A program made the translations under genes and the position numbers. The notes beneath the pieces are model-generated. The model was not told the DNA's origin. It made no database searches and saw only the letters and a list, made by a program, of their open reading frames with translations. Positions 15,642-22,970 of a stretch of 23,619 nt of DNA are shown here, one piece after another (positions within the stretch are counted from its first letter, which is position 1; the number at the start of each line of letters is the position of its first letter). The stretch is from Bacteroidota bacterium (GTDB lineage: Bacteria; Bacteroidota; Ignavibacteria; Ignavibacteriales; Ignavibacteriaceae), in assembly GCA_023453665.1 (NCBI GenBank), contig JAEXTA010000153.1:1-23619 (forward strand). The letters are read 5' to 3'.

Positions 15642-15679
15642 GCTTCGCCATCGAAGCGATCAAACCTGGTTTCTACCAG
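15642..15679. repeat. two small inverted repeats between queG and the Rieske gene
   Basis: GCTTCG and CGAAGC (15642-15657) flank a 4-base loop, and CTGG/CCAG flank the Rieske stop codon (15666-15679). Neither is followed by a T tract, so a terminator role is uncertain. They may pause or protect the transcript end. Confidence 0.3.
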
Positions 15680-16032
15680 TTTAATTGTTTCTGATGAACC
15701 TTAACATACACGCTTAGCCCTTTAACTATCACAGGATAAACTTCAAGTCCGGCTCTGCTCATCGGCATTTTACCGGTTTTAATGTCGAACATCCATCCAT
15801 GAATAGGGCATACAATTTTTCCGTCTTCAACTGCACCGTCGTATATCATTGTCGTATGTTGATGCGGACACATATTACTGACTGCATAAACATTTCCTTC
15901 GTGTTTGAACACAGCAATATCAACATCATTCACCATAAATCTTTTTCCTTGTCCTTCTTTCAAATCGGATAACGAACAGATTCGGGAATAATCTTTTAGT
16001 TCAGGTAAGTCAGAAAGATTTGAATTTTTCAT
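15673..16032 (-). CDS. Rieske [2Fe-2S] ferredoxin
   Basis: This 119-residue soluble protein is a single Rieske domain. The cluster ligands are C55 and H57 in CPHQH and C75 and H78 in CPIHGW, followed by FDIKTGK. It resembles the ferredoxin components of dioxygenases and NirD-like proteins, with no membrane anchor, and so is a cytoplasmic electron carrier. The start lies 23 bases inside the end of the metallo-hydrolase gene, which indicates coupled expression. No oxygenase or nitrite reductase large subunit is adjacent, so the partner is unknown. It may hand electrons to an enzyme elsewhere in the genome or act with the hydrolase. Confidence 0.88.
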   Translation of the reverse strand: MKNSNLSDLPELKDYSRICSLSDLKEGQGKRFMVNDVDIAVFKHEGNVYAVSNMCPHQHTTMIYDGAVEDGKIVCPIHGWMFDIKTGKMPMSRAGLEVYPVIVKGLSVYVKVHQKQLNW

Positions 16033-16852
16033 TTATGAAGATTCCATTTTCAGTTCTTTTTAATGTCGCAAAAGTGGTTTCAGGATCGTGATAGAAAAAT
16101 AATTTCCAGTTACTTTCAACAGCTTCGGACAGGATTTTCTTTTTTTCGCTTATTGTTATGAGCGGCTGAATATCATATCCCATTACATAAGGCATTGGAA
16201 TGTGTGAAGTAAACGGAAACAGATCACAACAAAATAAAATCGATTCTTTACCGTCAGATATTTTTATTAGCTGTTGACCGATTGTGTGACCGTTCACAAT
16301 TACAAAACTAATTTCCTTATCAAAAGCATCATTTTCATTTAACAGGTTTAGAACACCTGCTTCCATTAGCGGAATAAAATTCTCTTTAATGTAGCTTCCT
16401 TTGTCACGGTCACTTGGATTTACTGCCCACTCATAATTTTTTTTCTGTACATAATATTTTGCATTTGGAAAAAATGGAACAAGTTTTCCATTCACATTTT
16501 TTGTTGAACCGCCAGTATGATCAAAATGGAGATGAGTTAAGATGACATCAGTAATATCATCAGGAGTTAAATTATGTTCTTTAAGAGAAGATGAAATATC
16601 AGGTAACTTTTCTACAGCATAAATGCTTTTGGATTTCTCATCCCACTTGTTTCCCATTCCTGTATCAATCAGGATATTTTTTTTATCGTTCTGAAGTAAT
16701 AAACTTCTAGTTGCAAGAGTAACACGATTCACTTCATCGGCAGGATTAGTTTTTAACCACAACGGTTTTGGAATTATTCCGAACATAGCACCGCCATCGA
16801 GTCTGAAATAACCCCAGTTGATGATATTTAATTTGTATTGACCTATTTGCAT
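16010..16852 (-). CDS. metallo-beta-lactamase-fold hydrolase
   Basis: This 280-residue protein has a complete binuclear zinc site: H107, H109, D111 and H112 in THLHFDHTGG, H189 in VNGHTIGQQ, D210 in CCDLFP and H255 in YHDPE. The arrangement is like that of AttM/AiiA-type lactonases and related quorum-quenching or carboxylesterase-like hydrolases, but the substrate cannot be read. The N-terminal LDGGAMFGIIPK segment (18-29) is also typical of this lactonase-like subgroup. There is no signal peptide, so it is cytoplasmic. It is the first gene of a pair with the Rieske protein, overlapping by 23 bases. Confidence 0.86.
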   Translation of the reverse strand: MQIGQYKLNIINWGYFRLDGGAMFGIIPKPLWLKTNPADEVNRVTLATRSLLLQNDKKNILIDTGMGNKWDEKSKSIYAVEKLPDISSSLKEHNLTPDDITDVILTHLHFDHTGGSTKNVNGKLVPFFPNAKYYVQKKNYEWAVNPSDRDKGSYIKENFIPLMEAGVLNLLNENDAFDKEISFVIVNGHTIGQQLIKISDGKESILFCCDLFPFTSHIPMPYVMGYDIQPLITISEKKKILSEAVESNWKLFFYHDPETTFATLKRTENGIFINEKFKSF

Positions 16853-16936
16853 AAAAAATCAATCTGCGAATTTTAGTGGTAAGTTAGTGAAGATTATTCT
16901 TACAGAAAAGATTTGAATTGATAAGTTATTTAAACT

Positions 16937-16963
16937 AAAAAAGGACATCAGTGATGTCCTTTT
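16937..16963 (-). terminator. rho-independent terminator after the first ferredoxin gene
   Basis: On the minus strand GGACATC and GATGTCC close a 3-base loop, extended by four A-T pairs, and six T follow. It lies about 90 bases past the ferredoxin stop; the 91-base gap between holds nothing recognisable. Confidence 0.88.
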
Positions 16964-17054
16964 CAGTCCCCAAGGATTTTCTGGTTCCCCGCGAATTTTC
17001 CCCTTACTTACGTTCCCCTATTATATAATAAGCCCTGATCGCTGCAACAACACA

Positions 17055-17324
17055 TTAACTGATCTGGACAACCGCATCTACAGGGCAAACACTAACACAT
17101 TGTGGTTCATCATGGTGACCCTGACACTCTGTACACTTGTCAGGAACTATATAAAAGAAATCATTAGAATAAAATCCGTTAGCACCTGAAGGAGCTGCTG
17201 CGCCTTCCCCGAAAGTATTACCATCCATTTCCCATTCGTGACCGCCTTCATAAATAGCTGTGTTCGGGCATTCAGGTTCACATGCGCCGCAATTGATACA
17301 TTCTTCAGTTATTCTATATGCCAT
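17055..17324 (-). CDS. 2[4Fe-4S] ferredoxin, copy 1
   Basis: This 89-residue low-potential electron carrier has two cluster motifs: C9, C12, C15 and C19 in CINCGACEPECP, and C64, C67, C76 and C80 in CTECQGHHDEPQCVSVCP. The eight-residue gap between the second and third cysteines of the second motif is the Chlorobium/Allochromatium type. Between the two motifs there is a long insertion (about residues 25-60, rich in Gly, Ala, Trp and Asn), longer than in Chlorobium ferredoxins as known to me. The ATG at 17324 has an AAGGAG ribosome site seven bases upstream; a TTG two codons earlier is in frame but unlikely. It is similar to the next ferredoxin gene at about three quarters of positions. Partner enzymes are not in the window. 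Confidence 0.92.
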   Translation of the reverse strand: MAYRITEECINCGACEPECPNTAIYEGGHEWEMDGNTFGEGAAAPSGANGFYSNDFFYIVPDKCTECQGHHDEPQCVSVCPVDAVVQIS

Positions 17325-17565
17325 TTTCAATCTCCTTAAATTCAGTTTTTATTGATCTAGCTGGATTCAGCCGTTAAAGTAACAACAAAGTCCCTAAAAG
17401 TGTGCCAATAACTTATAAACGCTATTTATGCATTTACTTAGAATATTCAGTGATTCTGTTGAAAAGTTTTTTAAGAATTGAGAGAAGCCAGATTTTCAAT
17501 TTTCAGAATTGAGAATAGAAGGGGTTATAAGAAGTTGCTTAATTAATTTACATAAACTTGAAAAT

Positions 17566-17590
17566 GGTCAGAGGAAAAGTTCCTCTGACC
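17566..17590 (-). terminator. rho-independent terminator after the second ferredoxin gene
   Basis: A perfect 11-bp stem (GGTCAGAGGAA with TTCCTCTGACC) closes a 3-base loop 12 bases past the stop at 17602, with a short ATTTTC tract after it on the minus strand. The rest of the 277-base spacer to the copy 1 gene (17325-17565) holds no gene and no other strong structure; it probably contains the copy 1 promoter. Confidence 0.75.
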
Positions 17591-17601
17591 AAAAATCTTA
17601 A

Positions 17602-17934
17602 TTATCTGCCTATACCATCCAAATAATCTTTGCGTGCTAACAATGTTTCTTTATCCTCAACTTGTTTTGGATCAGGCACACAACAATCAACCGGACATAC
17701 AGCAGCGCATTGCGGTTCATCATGAAAGCCGACACATTCTGTACATTTATCAGGCACTATGTAAAAGAAATCGTTTGAAAAAAATTCACTTGCGCCTGAA
17801 GGTGCGGCATCACCGTCACCATAATTTTTGCCTGCGAGTTCCCAGGTAACGCCGCCTTCATAAATAGCAGTATTTGGGCATTCAGGTTCACACGCGCCGC
17901 AGTTAATACATTCTTCGGTTATCATTATCGCCAT
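17602..17934 (-). CDS. 2[4Fe-4S] ferredoxin, copy 2 with C-terminal extension
   Basis: This 110-residue protein is a close paralogue of the ferredoxin at 17055-17324: same cysteine pattern (C9, C12, C15, C19; C64, C67, C76, C80), same long insertion between motifs and same second-motif spacing. It differs by two more cysteines (C84 and C85, in PVDCC, where copy 1 has AV) and a charged C-terminal tail of about 25 residues (PKQVEDKETLLARKDYLDGIGR). An AAGGAG-type ribosome site precedes the ATG. Each copy has its own terminator, so they are separately transcribed and could be regulated differently. The extra tail may bind a specific partner. Confidence 0.92.
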   Translation of the reverse strand: MAIMITEECINCGACEPECPNTAIYEGGVTWELAGKNYGDGDAAPSGASEFFSNDFFYIVPDKCTECVGFHDEPQCAAVCPVDCCVPDPKQVEDKETLLARKDYLDGIGR

Positions 17935-18112
17935 AGCAGGTCACTCCTTTACTTAAAATCTTTTATAGATACACCTAAAATTCAAATCATTCCATATTGA
18001 AATTTCCCTTAATGAATTGTAGGATTTAATATTGTTAAGAACTTAATTTTTTAATTCTGACTTAATATTAAAAAATAATAGTCTATACTTCAAGGATGTA
18101 GAAAGCAACTTG

Positions 18113-18137
18113 AAAAAAAATTACCAACTTCCGCTGG
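18113..18137 (-). terminator. possible terminator overlapping the TPM-gene stop codon
   Basis: On the minus strand CCAGC and GTTGG (one G-T pair) enclose a GGAA tetraloop, followed by TAA (the stop codon) and eight T. The stem is short at 5 bp. Confidence 0.45.
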
Positions 18138-18834
18138 CGCCGCCACCGCCGAATGAGCCGCCGCCTCCGCTAAAGCCGCCAAAACTGCCGAAACTTCCAC
18201 TGCCTCTGCTTCCACCAAATCCGCCACCATAATAAGTGAATCCACCCCGTCCGCCGCCGCCGCTTCTTCTAAGAAATGAGATAATAATGGCAATAATTAT
18301 AAACAGGATTGTTGAGATTATTGATAGAGGTTTTCCTTCATCGGAACTATCCTTGGAATTAACATATTCGCCGCCTATCGCGGCAATTATCGAATTTAAT
18401 CCGGAAACAATTCCATTATAATATTCTTCTCTTTTAAAATAAGGAACGATATCATTCCTGATTATTGAACTAGCTAGTGCATCGGGTAAAGCACCTTCAA
18501 GTCCGTAACCAACTTCTATCCTTAATTTGCGGTCATTCTTTGCAATGAATAATAAAACTCCGTTACTATTCTCTTTGGTTCCTATTTTGTTTTTTGCTGC
18601 AACATCATATGTGAACATTTCAAGCGGGTAGCCGTCAAGCGTTGGTATCATAAGCATGACAAGCTGATTGCTCGTTGTATCTTCATAAGTTTCTAACCGG
18701 CGGTTAAGATAATTAATTTCGCCTGACGATAATGTAGATGTTAGATCAGTTGCCCATTGTTTTAAAACAGGATATTCCGGCTGCGAAAATACAATACCGT
18801 TTGTTAGTAAAAGGAAGAGAAATATTTTTTTCAA
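18121..18834 (-). CDS. TPM-domain protein with glycine-rich tail (YgcG-like)
   Basis: This 237-residue protein has a signal peptide (residues 1-18, ending FSQ), a TPM domain at about 22-155 containing the LETYEDTTSNQLVMLMIPTL segment, NGVLLFIAKNDRKLRIEVGYGLEGALPD, and SGLNSIIAAI, then a membrane helix at about 172-190 (SIISTILFIIIAIIISFL) and a C-terminal tail made of Gly, Ser and Phe ending SFGGGGASGSW. TPM proteins are periplasmic or lumenal; the plant relative TLP18.3 acts in photosystem II repair and bacterial ones are often paired with LemA. It starts three bases after the lemA stop. Its enzymatic role in bacteria is unproven. Confidence 0.9.
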   Translation of the reverse strand: MKKIFLFLLLTNGIVFSQPEYPVLKQWATDLTSTLSSGEINYLNRRLETYEDTTSNQLVMLMIPTLDGYPLEMFTYDVAAKNKIGTKENSNGVLLFIAKNDRKLRIEVGYGLEGALPDALASSIIRNDIVPYFKREEYYNGIVSGLNSIIAAIGGEYVNSKDSSDEGKPLSIISTILFIIIAIIISFLRRSGGGGRGGFTYYGGGFGGSRGSGSFGSFGGFSGGGGSFGGGGASGSW

Positions 18835-18837
18835 CTA

Positions 18838-19443
18838 TTAAAACTCTACCTTTGGCGCATTTTCTGATCCGGGAGCTGATTTGAAATATTGTTTTTCACC
18901 AAAACCGAATAGTCCTGCTAACATTGAATTAGGAAATCTTTTAATAGTGGTGTTATAAGTCTGCACAGTTTCGTTGAACTTTCTTCTTTCGACTGATATC
19001 CTGTTTTCTGTGCCTTCAAGTTGTGCCTGCAACTGCAGGAAATTTTCATTTGCTTTCAGGTTTGGATAATTTTCAACTGTGACTAATAATCTTGATAATG
19101 CGCCGCTCAGTTCACCCTGAAGCTGCTGAAATTTTTGAAACGCTGCAGGATCATTTAATACTTCGGGAGTAATATTCATCTGGCTAACTTTTGCACGTGC
19201 TTCGGTTACATCTGTAAGAACTCCTCTTTCAAATTCTGCATAACCTTTAACTGTATTTACAAGATTCGGAATGAGATCAGCCCTTCTTTGATATTGATTT
19301 TCAACCTGTGCCCAACTGTTTGTAACTGTTTCATTTATCGTGACTAAGTTATTGTATGCACCAATCCCCCATAATACCATACCGATTATTCCGACAATGA
19401 TTACACCCACAACTGCGAGCGCTATGATCGTACCTTTTTTCAT
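18838..19443 (-). CDS. lemA: LemA family protein
   Basis: This 201-residue protein has one N-terminal membrane helix (about residues 5-27) followed by the LemA core: YNNLVTINETVTNSWAQVENQYQRRADLIPNLVNTVKGYAEFERGVL, then a helical bundle ending RISVERRKFNETVQTYNTTIKRFP and the GFGEKQYFKSAPGSENAPKVEF tail. LemA proteins are anchored helical proteins of unclear function. The ATG at 19443 has a GGAGG site five bases away. It pairs with the TPM gene directly downstream, the usual arrangement of these two families. The 141-base region ahead of it (19444-19584) should hold the promoter, which I could not define. Confidence 0.92.
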   Translation of the reverse strand: MKKGTIIALAVVGVIIVGIIGMVLWGIGAYNNLVTINETVTNSWAQVENQYQRRADLIPNLVNTVKGYAEFERGVLTDVTEARAKVSQMNITPEVLNDPAAFQKFQQLQGELSGALSRLLVTVENYPNLKANENFLQLQAQLEGTENRISVERRKFNETVQTYNTTIKRFPNSMLAGLFGFGEKQYFKSAPGSENAPKVEF

Positions 19444-19584
19444 GAAGCCTCCGGGAAATTTTAATTTTTATCTGGCAATTGAATAATTGATGCTTCTAAT
19501 GTCTTTAATACTATTTGTTTGGTTGTAAATTAAAACGATTTTTGTTTAATATCCAATCACAAATTACAAGTGGTAAAGCAGGAT

Positions 19585-20430
19585 TCAGGGTTTTACCCCT
19601 TTGAATTCATTCTGTAAAATTTTTAGAGCATTATTTGTTATAACCAAATTCTTGTTGACAGCAAATTGTTCAGCGTTTTGCAAATTTCCCCTGTAAAACC
19701 TCATCCATAATAGTGTGGTAGTGATGACTCCGTCAAAAACCCGATCTTCCATAAAAGAATTGATACTTAAATAACCTGCAAAAACATTCCAGGCTAAAGA
19801 CATAATTCCGCTTAAGTATTCGCCTGTATAAATTTGCCCCGAACCAGGGATCAGCATCGAACTGAATTTTGCGAAAGCGGGTGAATATTTTTGTTCATCA
19901 ATACTTCTGCAATAATCAGAAAGAAATTTAGCACTATCACATTTTTCAAATTCGAAAGAAGCATTATTCCAATCATCATTGAAAATAAATGCCCATCCTC
20001 TCCAATAGTTTATTGCTTTTCCATTTTCGGGAATATTTTTTTTCTCTAGTGAATCCAGAAGTTCCATTGCTCGAGGAATTGTTCCGCGCAAAATATTCGA
20101 GCGAATAATATCAATAGTTAATTCATACTTTTTGATTTCATCGTTTAATTTAAGTAAGGCTATGTTAAAAAATCGTATCGCATCATCATACCTGCCGCCC
20201 TGTTTGTAAGATTCGGCGATTAGTCCGTTTGCTTCAACTGAATAATCTGAGTTTCTATCGAAGAAAATTAATCGTTTGAATTCCGTTACAGCATCAAAAT
20301 ACTTTTCTTCACTGAAAAGATGTAATGCATAGTCGTATTGTTTTTCTACTTCAGACTGAGGGTAAATTGATTTGTTGTTCAAAGTAACAACTGATAAAAC
20401 TATCACCAGTGAAAACATTTTTATTTGCAT
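19585..20430 (-). CDS. TPR protein with C-terminal PGSGQIYTG membrane domain
   Basis: This 281-residue protein has an N-terminal hydrophobic export segment (residues 5-26), TPR-like helices at about 30-165 (YALHLFSEEKYFDAVTEFKRL; YKQGGRYDDAIRFFNIALL), then a hydrophobic C-terminal module beginning MLIPGSGQIYTG (192-203), resembling TM2-like and DUF5683 signatures, with one or two membrane helices at about 205-245 and the RFYRGNLQNAEQFA segment. It overlaps the upstream gene by 10 bases, with an AGGAAG ribosome site inside that gene. It shares the PG-G--YT module and the Y.GN..xA segment with its neighbour, so they are paralogues. Function is unknown. Confidence 0.7.
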   Translation of the reverse strand: MQIKMFSLVIVLSVVTLNNKSIYPQSEVEKQYDYALHLFSEEKYFDAVTEFKRLIFFDRNSDYSVEANGLIAESYKQGGRYDDAIRFFNIALLKLNDEIKKYELTIDIIRSNILRGTIPRAMELLDSLEKKNIPENGKAINYWRGWAFIFNDDWNNASFEFEKCDSAKFLSDYCRSIDEQKYSPAFAKFSSMLIPGSGQIYTGEYLSGIMSLAWNVFAGYLSINSFMEDRVFDGVITTTLLWMRFYRGNLQNAEQFAVNKNLVITNNALKILQNEFKGVKP

Positions 20431-21263
20431 AGATCGACTTCCTGCAAAAAATAATTTTCTTTATTGATATACTCGTTCAGGTCTTCATTGAACTTTTCAT
20501 CAAGTTCCCGGTTATAAACGTCTGCTGAGATTGCTGAACCGTAAACATTACCAGCGTAAAAGAAAAATCCAAGTCCGGCAAAAAGCCACCCGCGAAAATT
20601 GTGATCGTGATTAAAATTATCGATGCTTAAGAACGTCAACAACCCTGTTGTGACTAAAGCAGTTATTCCATCTCCCCAGCGTTCCGTATAAAATTTTCCC
20701 GCACCCGGAATTATTGCAGATAAACATGAAGCCAGCCATGGACTTTTATAACCTGGTTCAGTTTTTCTTTCATAAAATAATTTTAGTTCTTTTTTATTCT
20801 TATCGGGAAAAGGTGTAAGAAATTCATTCTCGTCAATTGTAATTTCATTTGTGGATAAGATTCCGAGATGCAAAAACATTCTTGCTGTCAAATTATCCGG
20901 ATGAGCTGAAAGTTCATTTTGTATCACTGAAAAATCTGATTGCAGATAATAATTCTTTATCATTTGCTGCCGACTAAAAGAAAACAAATTTGAAGAGGAA
21001 GGTATCGAGTTAAATGATTCGGCAGCTAATTCAGGTTTATTTATTTTTGAATACGATAAACCAAGTTTGAATTGAATTGTATCACTGATATTATTCATCA
21101 GATATTTTTCATATTCAAACGAAGCTCTTAAATAATCACCATCGCAAAAAAGCCAGTCGGCGAAATCTCTTATTGATTGTGATGAAGAAAACTGTTGTTC
21201 AAATTTTTGTTGCGGAAATAAAATTGAAGTGAAGAGAATTATAAATAAAACTATACGTTTCAT
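20421..21263 (-). CDS. second TPR protein with C-terminal PGAGKFYT membrane domain
   Basis: This 280-residue protein has a signal peptide (residues 1-18, MKRIVLFIILFTSILFPQ), a helical repeat region at about 30-135 (WLFCDGDYLRASFEYEKYL; KLGLSYSKINKPELAAESF), and from residue 181 a module that begins LSAIIPGAGKFYTERWGDGI and continues with hydrophobic helices at about 198-215 and 225-245 ending YAGNVYGSAISA. It is the middle gene of a set of three envelope genes: 6 bases after the YidD-like gene, and overlapping the downstream TPR gene by 10 bases. The homologous downstream gene shares this C-terminal module, but the helical repeat halves have diverged. The role is unknown. Confidence 0.7.
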   Translation of the reverse strand: MKRIVLFIILFTSILFPQQKFEQQFSSSQSIRDFADWLFCDGDYLRASFEYEKYLMNNISDTIQFKLGLSYSKINKPELAAESFNSIPSSSNLFSFSRQQMIKNYYLQSDFSVIQNELSAHPDNLTARMFLHLGILSTNEITIDENEFLTPFPDKNKKELKLFYERKTEPGYKSPWLASCLSAIIPGAGKFYTERWGDGITALVTTGLLTFLSIDNFNHDHNFRGWLFAGLGFFFYAGNVYGSAISADVYNRELDEKFNEDLNEYINKENYFLQEVDLCK

Positions 21264-21269
21264 TTAGTG

Positions 21270-21674
21270 TTATCGATGTGAATTAGAAGATAGATACCTG
21301 CTGACAGGATCCGAATATTTACCGTTTATTTTATACTGATAATTTTCATCTCTTCCTGCAGGATTAAAATCTCTTGTAAGCCTGTCTGCAAAAAGTAAAA
21401 CTCCTGAAATGAATCCAACCTCGTAAACAGCTTCTGAAAAGAAAGAAGAACAAGATGGATTAAAAGCGCAATTGTCCCCGTCAAGATCCGAAATAAAAAA
21501 TTTATATACAGAAACAAATGAAGAAGTTATTGAACTACCCGATGATTCTTGCTGATGTGAATGTTTGTCCGGTTTTATTTCGTAGGAGTGCTCTGACTTT
21601 TCCCACTTCTCCATTTCACTTTGCGCGTATAAGAAAAACGGAGAAGTTAATATTAAAAGGAAAAGTAATTTCAT
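21270..21674 (-). CDS. YidD-domain protein with its own signal peptide
   Basis: This 134-residue protein starts with a signal peptide (MKLLFLLILTSPFFLYAQS). A linker of about 35 polar residues follows, then a YidD-like domain at 55-110: VYKFFISDLDGDNCAFNPSC (56-75), SSFFSEAVYEVGFISGVLLF (76-95) and ADRLTRDFNPAGRDENY. These match YidD's Y..FIS...G..C.F.P(S/T)CS...EA...G...G..L pattern, including C69 and C75. Normal YidD is about 70-85 residues, cytoplasmic, and assists membrane protein insertion next to yidC; this one is longer and probably exported. The ATG at 21674 lies just after the acyl-CoA dehydrogenase stop; a longer frame to 21707 would run into that gene and lose the signal peptide position. 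The function of an exported YidD domain is not known. Confidence 0.75.
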   Translation of the reverse strand: MKLLFLLILTSPFFLYAQSEMEKWEKSEHSYEIKPDKHSHQQESSGSSITSSFVSVYKFFISDLDGDNCAFNPSCSSFFSEAVYEVGFISGVLLFADRLTRDFNPAGRDENYQYKINGKYSDPVSRYLSSNSHR

Positions 21675-21678
21675 TTGT

Positions 21679-22824
21679 CTAATTGCTGTCGAGCAGTGAG
21701 CGTGCAATTACCATTTTTTGAATTTCGGATGTGCCTTCATAAATCTCAGTGATCTTTGCATCGCGTAAATAACGTTCAACCAAATATTCGCGGACATAAC
21801 CATAACCGCCGTGAACCTGTATTGCGTCAAGTGCACATTCAACAGCCACTTTGGATGCGTACAACTTAGCCATCGCTGCTTCTTTGAAATATTTCTTTCC
21901 TGCGTCTTTTAATGCCGCTGCACGAAGCGTTAACATTTTTGCTGCGTCAACTTTAACAGCCATATCAGAAAGTTTAAACTGAATTGCCTGGAAATTTGCT
22001 ATGGTAGAACCGAATGCTTTTCTCTCCTGTGAATATTTTACCGCGGCTTCAAGTGATGCTTCAGCAATACCGATTGCCTGTGCAGCGATTCCGATCCTTC
22101 CGCCGTTTAAAGTGTTCATCGCAAAGTTAAATCCTTTGCCTTCTTCCCATACAACATTCTGAAGAGGTACTTTGCAGTTTTCAAAAGTAAGTGAGCACGT
22201 ATCGGAACTTCTTATTCCAAGTTTATCTTCTTTTTTTCCGTGACCGAATCCCGGTGTTCCCTTCTCAACTAGTATTGTCGAAATACCGTGATGACCTTTT
22301 TCTTTATCGGTTGTAGCCATTACAAGATAATAGTCGGCGGTAGTTCCGTTAGTGATCCAGTTTTTCATTCCATTTAAAATGAAGTGTTCGCCATTTTTAT
22401 CTGCGGTGGTTTTTTGTTTAGTCGCATCACTTCCCGCTTCTGGCTCGGATAAAGCAAACGCGCCAAGCTTTTCACCTTTTGCAAGAGGAACTAAATAATT
22501 TTGTTTGATAAAATCTGAACCATATTTCTCAAGTCCGTAACAAACGAGCGAATTGTTGACAGACATAACCACACCAACGCTTGCATCAACTTTTGAAATT
22601 TCTATCATTGCAAGAACGTAACTAACGGTATCGAGTCCGGCGCCGCCATATTCAGGTGAAACCATCATTCCCATAAAACCGAGTTCGCCCATTTTTTTTA
22701 CAATGTCATGAGGAAACTCAGCATTAATATCTCTATCAATAGTTGACGGAGCGATTTCTGACTGAGCAAAATCTTTTGCTGAATCGCGGATCATAACCTG
22801 ATCCTCTGTTAGCTCGAAATTCAT
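21679..22824 (-). CDS. acyl-CoA dehydrogenase
   Basis: This 381-residue FAD enzyme makes the alpha,beta double bond of acyl-CoA in fatty-acid or branched-chain amino-acid breakdown. Signatures are GAFALSEPEAGSD (136-148), WITNGTTADYYLVMA near FAD, GGRIGIAAQAIGIAEASLE, IQVHGGYGYVREYLVERYLRDA and the catalytic glutamate E363 in EIYEGTSEIQ. It resembles short-chain/butyryl-CoA dehydrogenases in length and sequence. An AAAGGGTGA ribosome site precedes the ATG at 22824. The three envelope genes follow within 4 bases, but a functional link is doubtful. The divergent spacer to rlmN holds a dyad that could be an operator. Confidence 0.93.
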   Translation of the reverse strand: MNFELTEDQVMIRDSAKDFAQSEIAPSTIDRDINAEFPHDIVKKMGELGFMGMMVSPEYGGAGLDTVSYVLAMIEISKVDASVGVVMSVNNSLVCYGLEKYGSDFIKQNYLVPLAKGEKLGAFALSEPEAGSDATKQKTTADKNGEHFILNGMKNWITNGTTADYYLVMATTDKEKGHHGISTILVEKGTPGFGHGKKEDKLGIRSSDTCSLTFENCKVPLQNVVWEEGKGFNFAMNTLNGGRIGIAAQAIGIAEASLEAAVKYSQERKAFGSTIANFQAIQFKLSDMAVKVDAAKMLTLRAAALKDAGKKYFKEAAMAKLYASKVAVECALDAIQVHGGYGYVREYLVERYLRDAKITEIYEGTSEIQKMVIARSLLDSN

Positions 22825-22872
22825 TATTCACCCTTTAATAAGTTTGTTGAGTTGAATTGGTTTATAATTTTG

Positions 22873-22890
22873 ATTCCAAAATAGTGGAAT
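22873..22890. promoter_or_regulatory. perfect 6-6-6 dyad ahead of the acyl-CoA dehydrogenase gene
   Basis: ATTCCA and TGGAAT flank a 6-base spacer, 49 bases upstream of the dehydrogenase start and 80 upstream of rlmN. The size fits a dimeric repressor operator; no regulator gene is nearby. A chance occurrence is possible in AT-rich DNA. Confidence 0.3.
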
Positions 22891-22970
22891 AATGGATATG
22901 GCGCAATCTTAAATCCAAACACGCAACACAATCAATTTCCCGTATCGAAGCTCTTTGCTATATTACAGGT

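Noticed and set aside
18121..18260. Low-complexity DNA repeat
   Set aside because: It is explained by glycine/serine codons in the C-terminal tail of the TPM protein.
18090..18293. Minus-strand alanine-rich frame
   Set aside because: It is a shifted frame of the glycine-rich tail of the TPM gene; the biased codons create a spurious frame.
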